The notes under the pieces were generated by a model. That model saw only the letters and a program-made list of their open reading frames with translations, made no database searches and was not told the DNA's origin. The translations under genes were made by a program, and so were the position numbers. DNA of 64,000 nt from Rhododendron vialii (Eukaryota > Streptophyta > Magnoliopsida > Ericales > Ericaceae): contig NC_080562.1 in NCBI RefSeq assembly GCF_030253575.1, forward strand, positions 42,385,852 through 42,449,851, written 5' to 3'. Shown here piece after piece: positions 24,020 through 34,275 of the stretch; the stretch's first letter is position 1, and each line of letters starts with the position of its first letter.

Positions 24020-24860
24020 TGTAGGGGGCCGAAATATCCGAAGGTTCATAAGGTCCAGTAGGGCGGATAAAGGATCACGCTGTTTGACCCAACGTCCAGC
24101 TGTCTCAGTTCATCTATAAATGGCGGTGGGCTTCGGCTTGTTACATCATCATTCATCCGAACAACAGACGGATCCCCATGGATTTTTTCCGAACGTTTTG
24201 TGCCTTATCCGAACGTAAGTATATTCGAGTTCGCTTGGGTAGTACTCTTGTTCGGCCATGTTGTTCTTCGAAAAGAGCATCAGATGCTGATGCTCGGAAC
24301 TTCATCGTGTGTCAGAAGTGGGCTCCACCGAGTACAGGCGATTATGGAACCTTCCAGAAATATCTTTTGATAAGTAAGTTGTCCATTCTGATATTCGAAG
24401 TGACATCTCTGAACGATGTGACCTTTCTGACGTCGACCCATGTGGCTCTATGAAACTTGGGAAGGGGTGTTCATTAAATGGCCCTGCTGCAGGACGCCAC
24501 CCGAGCAGAACGCGACACGTGGAAAGTAGGACCAACTTGCTCAGCACTCTACCCCTTCGCCTATAAATAGAAGAGCATGACCACTAGGAAAAGTCTCTCG
24601 GCATATCTTCACAACAACACTCTCTTCTCTCTACTAGATACTTTCTTACAAAACTTCTTCTTCTCTTCTCCACTTACTGACAAGTTCGTCGGAGCTTCTT
24701 CCCGGAGGAACATCCTCCTCCGGTTCTGCAGGTACATCAAGACCGGCATCATCTCTCACGGCCCAACGCACGAAGACAGCTATACAGGAAGGATCACAAA
24801 GAAATCCACCCCCACACTATCAATTGCAATCACCTCATTATTATATGTCTCACGTTTTTA
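24020..24860 (+). mobile_element. LTR-retrotransposon-like fragment with internal promoter
   Basis: Begins TGTAGGGGGCCGAAATATCC, a typical LTR start. It contains a TATA box (cctataaatagaagagc at about 24560) followed by a pyrimidine-rich, leader-like stretch. No gag/pol frame or primer-binding site follows and no matching second LTR is in the window, so it is a solo LTR or a relic. The 3' boundary is not defined. Confidence 0.4.
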
Positions 24861-25034
24861 ACCAGTGATCGATTAAGGCCCGAGACTTATATGAGTTTGC
24901 TTCCTCTCAAGGTCTTAGATACTATCAACTCTTTCGGGGCTAGCTAGTCCATATGGACTTTTGCTCAAACTTTAATTGAGCTTCCCCGCAGGTGAACGGT
25001 AGAGTTGGACCCTTAGGATTAGTTGAGGTACGCC

Positions 25035-25122
25035 TAAGCTAGCTCGACATGTAAGTTATAATATACATGTATAACTTACATGTTATATATACGTGTATAA
25101 CTTATATGTCGGGCTAGCTAAC
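25035..25122. repeat. Compound palindrome
   Basis: Outer arms agctagctcgacat... and ...atgtcgggctagct enclose perfect 13-bp inner arms catgtaagttata / tataacttacatg, with a third tataactta copy. Could extrude as a cruciform; function unknown. Confidence 0.75.
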
Positions 25123-25276
25123 GAAGCCATGCATACTGGTCGTCAGAAAATTATTTGGTGTTCTTGAGTATGATCGCCTTGTTAATTTGAGCTCTCTAAT
25201 ATAGTTTCTTAATTAATCAAATTATCATCTTTGAGGAACTCTGAAATAGTGTCCTTTTCTTTTTTTTACTTCTCAT

Positions 25277-25882
25277 TAGGGCTGTAAATGAACTGAGCCA
25301 TTCGCGAACTGTTCGAGGCTCGATTCGGTAAGAGCTCGTTCGAGTTCGATTCGTCTGCTAAACGAACTGAACCTGAACCTCAATTCTAGGCTCATTCCGT
25401 AAATGAGCCGAACCTGAGCCTAACGGTATTCGGCTCGGTTAGGTTCGCGAACCTATATTTAAATTTAATTAATAATTCAATAGGGGTCTATTTGTAAATG
25501 TAAATTTTTTTAAGGTTGTATATATAATTCAATATTTATTTTTCTCCCAAATTCTATACGATCAATGAGAGAGTTTGGGTTCGCTTGAGTTTAATGAGCG
25601 GAGCCGAATCAAACTTGAGTCTTGACGAGCTCAATTTGAGCTTAGATTCGGCTTGGCTCGACGATTCATTTGAGTTTAACGAGCCAAACTCGAGCCAAGA
25701 TGTTCAAGTTCGAATCGAACCCGAGCCGAATCCAAGCCGAACTTGAGCCAGACTAGTATCTTAACGAACCCAACCGAGCCGAACCCAAGCCTTAAAAAAT
25801 TTTAACGAGCCGAACTCATACCTTAACGAACCCGAGCCGAACTTAACAGGGTTCGGCTCGATTCGGTTCGTTTACAGCCCTA
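25277..25882. mobile_element. Non-autonomous hAT element with perfect 8-bp target duplication
   Basis: 606 bp with terminal inverted repeats TAGGGCTGTAAA / TTTACAGCCCTA and perfect 8-bp flanking duplications cttctcat (25269-25276 and 25883-25890). The interior is dominated by short gagccgaac / gttcggctc motifs in both orientations. No transposase frame. A diverged relative is suggested by gagccga/gttcgttta motifs around 29710-29880. Confidence 0.92.
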
Positions 25883-25890
25883 CTTCTCAT

Positions 25891-27143
25891 GCAGACGGCA
25901 CCTAAAAGATTTGAACAATAAAAAAGAAGAAGAGGTTGAATGTGGAGAAACAAAAATCCAGCAAGAGTTAGGCTATTTAATTTAATTTTCCTAATTAGCT
26001 TATTTCCCCCCATGCATATATTTTTTGGGGGGGACTTCCGAATTTGGTCCACTTTATGAATTTTGCATTCCAATTAATTGATCTCATATTATTATAGACT
26101 TATAAAAATATACTCAGATAATAATTTTCCAATAAAATACTAGGGTACATATAATAATTTCAAATAAGGGGCTTTTAGCATAGAAAATTTGATATATGTC
26201 GAAGGCTATATTTTAAGATCATATAAGAATTTTAACATTTGCTTTTTATTTATCAACCTCTCATCTTGGTGAAAATCCGAACAATTAAATCTCAATTAAA
26301 AGGTAGGGTGGGATGCGTATCTCATCCAGCCCTTTGTATAGCAGTATAGGTAAGTTTAGCTCGGTATCATTCACCGAGGTTCGTGCGATTGGAAATTGTC
26401 GGTATTTGGCCACATCAATTTCTGTAAAAAAAAAATTAAATCGGTAAAAGAACAAATCACTTTCTGTTGGATGCATGAATCAAAGTTCTATTATTGCAAC
26501 TATTTTGTCCCCCCCTTTTCCCATTTTTATATGGTCAGCTATCTAATAGGCTCATAGGTTACATAAAAGGTTATTGTGAAAAGTAAATTAAGGTGGCAGT
26601 AATCTAAAGCGATTTGTCGACTAGAAGTATGACAGCAGGTTAGAGGTTTACACTCTCAAGCTCGTTCGTTGGACTCTTATTGTCATGAAAAAACTCTTTA
26701 ATTAGGCCACTAAATGTTTATCAGATCATAACTTTAAGTTTTGAAATTGATCAAAGTGTGCGTAAGTTGTTCCACACATCCGATCGATTTCGAAAAGTAG
26801 TGACATTTATCTTAATGCATGCATCTATGCACATGGAGCGCCAGGCGGACATACAGTGGCAAATTGTTTTATCCTTTGCAGATTTTTTTTTTCAATCGAT
26901 AGGAGAGATCATTTTTACATCATGAATGAATTACAAAGAACAAACTTGGGACATGACATCCATGGTGAAAGTTCACAGGATAACGAAGCCCGATAACAAC
27001 TTAACCGATACAAGAAATAAGCTCATCATAGGAAAGAAACAAAAGACAAGTCCCTCCAAAAAAAGAACATCCACACGTAGATAGAGAGATTCGAACACCT
27101 AACCTCCTATAATGAGATGCAAGAGTCCTGACGAACACTGCTA
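25891..27143. other. Non-genic AT-rich spacer
   Basis: No open reading frame with recognisable homology, RNA gene or clear element was found in this 1.25 kb. Confidence 0.5.
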
Positions 27144-27406
27144 CAATACACACCCTTATTTGGGTGTGTATCATATGCACCCTTATTAAAATACACCAAA
27201 ATGTTATGAATCCCAAAATGTTACGAATCTATTGCTAAAAAGTTACGAATCATATTGTTGAAAAGTTACGAATTTTTAATATAAAAGTTACGATACGAAA
27301 TAAAATGTTATGAATGACCGGTCCTACAAGTAATTTTTTATGAGGTGGCACAATATGAACCACACAATAGGTGCATATGGTACACACCTTAAAGGGGTGT
27401 GTATTG
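27144..27406. mobile_element. MITE with repeated aaagttacgaat core
   Basis: Inverted ends CAATACACACCC...tatgcacc and ggtgcata...GGGTGTGTATTG. The interior holds about six copies of a motif like aaaagttacgaat. Target duplication not identified. Just after it, a 24-bp block (tcacgtgtcacgttataaat and following bases) is present twice in tandem, around 27470-27518. Confidence 0.65.
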
Positions 27407-27519
27407 AAGACTTTCCCTACAGCTAAAATGAAACCTGTCAAATTGGTCAATTTTGTCACGCCCATATATATCACGTGTCACGTTATAAATATTCGTCACG
27501 TGTCACGTTATAAATATTC

Positions 27520-28530
27520 ATTTCTAAAATGAAACAAATAATGTCAACACCAGTCAGTTTAATACTAATATGTTTGTGGGGTAAGTAATTTAATTTAATT
27601 TAAGAGTGCTAGTTAGTTGTGTTTTAAGTACCAGTCAGATTTATTTGAGAGTGTGTCATTTGCGAATGTTGACCTATCATGTGTAAATTCCTGGTGAATT
27701 TTGCAGGATAGTTGATAATTTATGTAGTGGAACAATTTTTGGAGATTAATCGTTCGTCGTCTTGACAAATGGAATTTAAAAAATAAAAAAATTATGACCG
27801 TTATAGTTACAAATAAATTACTAAGATAAATAATTTTGAAAAATACAAATTTTCACCTGTTAGTGTTTCATTGAAGGGTGTAGTCCCAGATTCGAGATTG
27901 CCTCATGCACTTTTCAATAAAAGTGAACTTTTTCATCAGGCAAAAAGAAACGACTCCATATAAAATTAAATGCTCTTTTTTACGGTGGATAGACAAAATT
28001 TAGACCTTTGATTTTTAAAAACTTCTCATACATAGCAGGTCAATGAAATAGAAATTCCGATATGGTGCCTTGTCACTTCCGCCAAAAAAAAAAATAGTTT
28101 AGGAGTGATTTGGCTTGATAAGCCACTTGGGTTTTTTTTTTGGTGGTCTTTATTCAATTTTTTTTCTTATTTGTTAGTTTAGTGTCTAATTTTTGTATAT
28201 TATTGGTTCATTTCAACGAGAGTAATCGAAAAAGTAAAAAATTATGAACCAAACTCAAAATTTGGTAAATTAAGACAAAAATAACCCAAATAAACATCTT
28301 TTGGATTGTTTTTGTCTTTATATACAAATGGATCGGATTGTTGGGCCCCCGGATAAGCTCCATGCTACAATGGGCCAAAACCCAGGTTTTCCAATCACAC
28401 TTGGGAAAATGTACTTTGCGACTACTGGGTTTTCAAAGTAAAACTGGTTGGGCCACCACATAATATTAAAGGGCCCGTCCATTCAAATTCGTATCAAAAG
28501 GAAAATGTAGGGGGCATTCAAATGTCACTA
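27520..28530. other. Non-genic spacer with a foldback relic
   Basis: Mostly unrecognised AT-rich sequence. 28110-28310 resembles the arms of the foldback element at 12050-12781 (ataagccacttgg, tttgttagttt, aaaaagtaaaaaattatga). Confidence 0.5.
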
Positions 28531-29180
28531 AGGCTGTGTTCCAGAAACAAGTTAAGAACTTATTTTTTGTTGAATAAGAAGGGTTGTTCTGGAAAATAAG
28601 AAGGGTGGTAATTATTTTGGAAGAATTTATATAGGTACCAATGGGTGCCGGGAGGGAAATTGTACCGGCGGCCGTGCCGGGCCGTCTCCGGCCACCGGAC
28701 GGCCGATCTGAGCCATCATGGAAAAGGAGTGCTCGGATCAAGCACCCTACACATCTCGGATGCCGTTGATTCCCGAGTAAGCCCCCTCGGTTTTTTTTTT
28801 TAGAATTTTTGGACGGCTCAGATCGGCCGTCCGGTGGCCGGAGACGGCCCGGCATGGCCGCCGGTACGATTTCCCTTCCCCGGCGCCCATTATCATAGCA
28901 ACAGTCTTATTTTTTGTATAAGGAAACTTCAAGTTCAAAAATCATGTGTTTACGCAAATAATTTTCCTATCACTATGGATCTTGTTTGATAGATCTCATT
29001 GAGATCTTTAATACGGTGCAAAAAAAATGGAATTTTTTTTTTCATTTACATTATTTTTGAGTTTGAAAATGTGAAAGAAACTTTTTATTTGAATTTTGTG
29101 GACTGACCCTTCTTATTTTTTGAATAAGAAGTGGCAAAATAAGTACTTATTTTTTAAGAAGGTTTCCAGAACGGAGCCTA
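28531..29180. mobile_element. MITE-like element split by a GC-rich palindrome
   Basis: Left end aaggctgtgttccagaaac and right end gtttccagaacggagcct are inverted relatives. The interior block around 28915-29080 (including attgagatctttaatacgg) has a second, diverged copy at 43330-43560. The palindrome at 28640-28891 lies inside it. Confidence 0.6.
28640..28891. repeat. GC-rich long inverted repeat (75-bp arms)
   Basis: Arms 28640-28714 and 28815-28891 are nearly perfect reverse complements (key blocks ccgggccgtctccggccac and gacggccgatctgagcc), around a 100-bp loop with a T11-12 run. It is far more GC-rich than its surroundings. No coding potential. Confidence 0.9.
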
Positions 29181-30927
29181 ATGCTAAGGGGATAGACCAC
29201 GTGGGGCCCACTTTGGGTCGTTCAATAATTAAAAAAAATTAATGGGTTCGTGAAAAACCAGCTCAATCTGATATGTGTATGTACTTGATTCAATTTCCTA
29301 TTTTTGCATTCAAGATTTCAAGATCATTGAACGGCTCGAATTATGCTTGCTGCCCATCGGTAGTCATCCTATCGATACCAATAGTAGGACTCTTTAAATG
29401 TAGACTGGGTGAAGAGGAAATCAAACTGTTCTGCATTCCTTTTCCTTTTCTTTTTCTTTTTTATAACGGATGTCCGGATAAACTTGCATCGATTTTAACT
29501 AAGTTTGAGGTCTTAAAGTTAACGACCAAACAAATCTTCCACTGTCTCGCGTTCAATTCACAACCTCTTGTAAAATCACTACTGAAGTAAAAATAAAATA
29601 GGATATGGCTCTTCAGTGCACAACGCAAACTAAACACCCAAATCATAACTCCATGAGAGAGAGGTGGTCATGTTAAAAGTAGACTGCAAAATAGCAGGAT
29701 CTGAGGGGTTTGAACTTGGTTCGTTTATTAAACGAGCCGAGTATAAAGGAGGTGAGCTTTTATGGAAGAGTCGAGTTAAACCTACTTCAAACTTGACTCT
29801 TTCACAAACAAGCCGAAATGAACTAAGCCTATGGCGAGTCGAATCTCGAGCTATTCGCAACAATCCAATTCGTTTCCAACCCTGGCCTTGAGTACTTGTC
29901 TTTGATAGGCAAATATTGCTGGCAAGGAGTATTTCGTCTGCCTTATGCATGGTGGCACTAGAAACCTCAGTACCATTTTGGACATGGTGATCGATAAAAA
30001 GAAGATCGAGAAACAAAAGAGACGAGGGGCACAATTGATTTCAATCATGTGCAAGCACACCATTATGTACAAAAGAGCTAGCAAACGAGCATAATAACTT
30101 AGGAAAAAAGGAATTCCATGTTAATTTTCTTTCAATCTCCTTTCAGAACTCATATAGTCACAAACTTTCACTGCTTCAAAAATCAAAGAAATCGTGTTTT
30201 TTTTTTTAATGTAGGATGTACTTGCTCAATTTGTGTGCATCTTAGTAATCCTTGAAGTCTCGTATACTTACACAGTTACACGTAGATGTGAGGTGACCCC
30301 AATATAATAGTTGCTGATAAGAACAAACATGAGACCTTATGAGATATCAATCTCCTAAATCTAAAGTCAACACCCACCAGGCCAACAGCCCAAAGCATTA
30401 GAGTTAAAAGCAATATCTTTTGTCACATGCCAATTAAGTCTTAAAATTCCCAAAAAAAAAAAGGACTTCAAGTAAATAGATCTATGGTAAATTTCTCATT
30501 CCGAGTAGTATGATGACTGACTATTAATTTGTAGCGAGTATGCGCAGTGCCATTAGCGTGCCAAAGTCATAATTTGATATTTTTGGACAAAATTCAAGTT
30601 CACCTATTGCCATTTGTTCATTAAAAAAAATAATAATAATACCATCTTTTGTGCTAAATTCGGCACTAAAAATGAATATTACCATTTCTATCACATTATT
30701 CAAATAATTTAGTAATTTGCATCGAATAGTGAGATGAGTTTAATCCAGTAGTCTTGATGCCAGATCGGTGAACTAATTACTCTAAATAGAATAAATTTTC
30801 TTCATGATATTGATTTCCTTTCCATACTTTTTGGAGAGAGAATCCAATTATTTTGACATGCATATACGATGTCAGTCGAATATGCCAAGAGAGAGAAAGA
30901 GCCCATCCCAATGATCCGAGAGTCCGG

Positions 30928-31133
30928 ATCCCATGTCCGACCCGCCCGTTTTATTCTTTTCGGTCGTTGATCTGGCAAATTAACGACTTAGATAAGCCAA
31001 GCATTTTTTTTCTTAAAACGACATCGTTTTAGAGCAAAACATGCTCGGTCCATCTCAACCGTTGATTTGCAAAATCAACGACCGAGAAAAAATGAGACAA
31101 ACGGATCAGACAGGGAGAGTCGGACACAGGATC
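30928..31133. repeat. Imperfect foldback element
   Basis: Outer arms contain gatcccatgtccgac and its approximate complement gtcggacacaggatc. Inner arms contain cggtcgttgat / atcaacgaccg. A perfect small palindrome, aaaacgacatcgtttt, sits near the centre. Flanking sequence from 29180 to 30927 shows no gene, only degraded repeats. Confidence 0.6.
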
Positions 31134-31326
31134 TCAAGGCATGATGAAGATCACCGTGAGTTTGTATGAAAGGAAATAGCATAAAGTGTGGCAATAATGC
31201 TGCTGCTTTATCGGAAGGTTGATAGAAAAGCAAATCAAATGTGTTTTAGGACATGTTAGTGTCAAGTTGTGCGTGTAAGAGAGAGAAAGAGACAAGACAG
31301 AAAAGCCCAATCCATTTTATCTACTT

Positions 31327-31857
31327 GGTAAATTTCATTGACAATCCCTGAGGTTTCTTCAATGGCGGATACCTTCCGCGGTTTCTATGTGCATTTCATA
31401 GATACCCTAAATCGATAATTATCTGTCAAAACAAGTGATGGAATGAGCTAAAGATGACTTATGTATGAAAATTTACCCTTTTATTAAAAAATAATAAGAT
31501 ATCAACTCTTACTTATTTTGAAACAAGATGACTTTTTTTATACCTATTGAAAGAGTTTTGTTTTAATAAAAAGATTAACAAAAATATTAACTATTTTGAT
31601 CAGAAAAAGAACAAATTTATTATGGTCGACTTAAAAATTTGAGAATTAAGAGTTTTTTGTTAGTTATTCTATAACAAATGGTAAACTTGCCACTATAAAT
31701 CAGTTCTGGCTGATTCTATTACGTGTTTGGTCGAAAAGTTTTTGGTTTGGTACTGTGAAGTAAACATTCAAACCACAACAGTTTTATCTCTATTTCATAT
31801 ACGTGAAGGGGTTATCTGCCATCAGGAAAAACCTCAGGGGGGTCATTGATATTACCC
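31327..31857. mobile_element. Mutator-like MITE with perfect 9-bp target duplication
   Basis: 531 bp flanked by identical 9-bp repeats tatctactt (31318-31326 and 31858-31866). Terminal inverted repeats are GGTAAATTTCATTGAC...CCTGAGG and the complement of CCTCAGG...GTCATTGATATTACC. A 9-bp duplication points to the Mutator superfamily. No coding sequence. Confidence 0.82.
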
Positions 31858-31954
31858 TATCTACTTTTGTTTTCGCGTCGTTTACCCACCACACTGGTCA
31901 GAGTCCACAGACACTACTTGGACGGTGCCCCATTGCTGACCTGGCCCCCCCCCC

Positions 31955-32154
31955 GAGTTGAGTTTTGTTCACCCTCCACTTAAGAGGGTGAACATTACCC
32001 TCATTCCTATTGGTTGAAATGGTGTGGATCCCACCACAAAGTGATGTCATGCTTACCAAAAAGTATATTGCACGGATGAAACCTACACCATTCCAACCAA
32101 TACGAGGGAGGGTAATGTTCACCCTCCTTTAAGGAGGGTGAACAAAATTGCACT
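31955..32154. mobile_element. MITE between C-homopolymers upstream of the WEB gene
   Basis: 200 bp with ~50-bp inverted ends, GAGTTGAGTTTTGTTCACC and its partner (complement of ggtgaacaaaattgcactc). It is bordered on both sides by runs of C, so the target duplication cannot be separated from the homopolymer. Same family as the insertion at 10023-10206. Confidence 0.75.
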
Positions 32155-34275
32155 CCCCCCCCCTCTCTCTCTCTCTCTCTCTGATGTCCTAACCAGCCGT
32201 CGAATTTTCAAACCCCTCTCTCTCTCTCTCTCTCTCTGAAATCTTCCTCCCAGTCCCCACCACCGTTTCGATTCTCCTCCCTTCAAACCCAGTTCATACT
32301 CCAACTTCACTTCACTAATCTCTTCTTCTTGCAAATTCGAAAAGGTCACTGGAAATTTGTATTCTTAGCGTATAGTCAATAGTCCATTTTCTTGGTAGCT
32401 GGAACAGTCTTTGGACTGTTTCTTGGTGCTAATCTCAGTTGGGTTTTGAACGATTTACCAAAAGGGTATTGTGACTTTGTTATAGAAAGAAGATAAATCA
32501 AGAATTGGTGCACGGTCAGAATTTTGGGTTTTGAATCGTAGGGTTTATGATCCCTTTGTCTCTTCGCTCTCTACTGATTAGGGGTTTTCAGTAAGGTATC
32601 ATTAGGTTTGTACTTTATCCTGTTCCTGCCTTTTCATCGTCTTTTCTTGCTTTTCTCTCTCTTTACTTGTGAATATTCGGTTATTGTAAATTTGTTATTT
32701 ACTACGGTATTTGTTTGATTTGACTCGTGATTTCTATGGTATCTGTGATATTCGTTCTTGATGCCATGAAAAATTGAGAATATATGATGGGATCAACTTT
32801 TCTAATGGTCATGTAGTGGGATTGGAAGTGGCATAGTCGTTGGCTAGCAACTTGTGCGATACTGCAATTAGTGGAAGATTTCGCAAGATCATCAGATATT
32901 TATATGACCCGGATAGGATTATACCACCGAAAAGACTTTCTTTCTGTTTGTTGATAAAGAGAATTTCGAACTTTTAGAGGAAACTAGAGTGAAGACATGA
33001 TTCTTGCAAGAATGTGCACAGAGTGTGGAAGCATCTTTCAAAAAGATCCCAAACTACTAAAAATTCACTAGGGTGAGGATTGAGGGTGCAAGTGTGCAGT
33101 GAGAATTGAGAGTTCGAGCGAAGGATCCTAGTGGAGGATTATGTGACTAAGCTTGTAAATATTCTTATACATGTTTGATGAAAATCTTTTGGCTGGGGAA
33201 AAACGCGCTTTAAATGATTTTCCAAGAATGATGGTTGATTGGTGCAAGTAGTAGTGTCTTCTCTTTTACTATCAGGTATCTAAATATCCATGAGTGTACG
33301 AGACATAATTAACTTTGGCTGCTTAATCCAATTGTAATCTAGTTCTCTACTTTAGACTTGTGGATTATTTTCTGGTTGTTTTCAGCTATTGAGTTGCACA
33401 TTATCTTGGACATTTATTTAATACAGTCTCTCCCTAGCTTTTCTAATCCATTCCACCGCTATTAATTGTTTTCCTATTGTTGTGTTGCTTCGCGCCATAG
33501 GATTTAGTCTTTGTGAGGATCACCAACTATGTAAGGCCATGTTTTGTCTGTGGTCTTTTGTTTGATTCTGTGAGCTTCGGACATCTCTGTCTTGCGAATT
33601 GGTTGCTGGAAAATTGTGCCGTTGTTCCCAAGTATCACCCTTGGCTTCCTGTTCTTACGGAGTTATTGTACCATGGTCCAATGCTTCATTAATGTGTCTA
33701 ATCAAACTCATTCTTTGCAATTGTGGATGTCCTGCTACCCGTTTTTGCTTTTATCTGGCCGACCATTATGATGTTGTTACTGTTGTATCATTTTTGCCGC
33801 TTCTGCATATTGTATAGACCTGACCCTTATTCAGTAAATTCCTTTTTGCCTCCTCATTTGCCATGTGCAGTCGGGTAGGAGTTAAGGAGATCCTAAGTAA
33901 CCCCGTTATATATAGTGGTTTCTTCAGTTTTTACCTTAAGGACACATAAACAATGAACATCTCTGAAAGTTTTCAGTCTGCGAGTGAAACCCAGTTCTCT
34001 ATGATAATTCATATGCTTGACTGGTGTTTCTCAATTAGAACCTCTTTTACTCATTTACTCTTACCTGGGTCAACAGTTTGTGATATAAGCAAGGCTGTCT
34101 ATGTTTGGCAATTTTTGGGTTGGAAGTTACCTTCTATCTGCCCTATCATTATGAGTATTGTCCACTCAGATTTATCCTTATGTATGTATTCATTCTTCTC
34201 TAGATTAGCTCGAAAATCAAATGTTTTGTCTTCTTTATCGACAGGTGGCGATTAGGTAATAATAAATAAAGCACT
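32155..34275 (+). other. Putative promoter-proximal region and 5' leader of the WEB gene
   Basis: Two CT repeats (about 32162-32182 and 32216-32238) and a leader-like pyrimidine-rich stretch precede a long non-coding interval. A splice acceptor, ttatcgacag|gtggcg, at 34244 would start the exon that carries the ATG. The leader is therefore probably spliced with one or more 5' introns; exact transcription start and 5' exon borders are inferred, not seen. Confidence 0.45.

Noticed and set aside
24178-24861. Two short genes in the 24-kb region
   Set aside because: They fall in an LTR-like segment with its own TATA box and have no recognisable protein similarity.
32119-32349. Minus-strand frame rich in Arg-Glu near the WEB leader
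   Set aside because: Produced by CT repeats and the MITE end; the plus-strand leader explains the sequence better.
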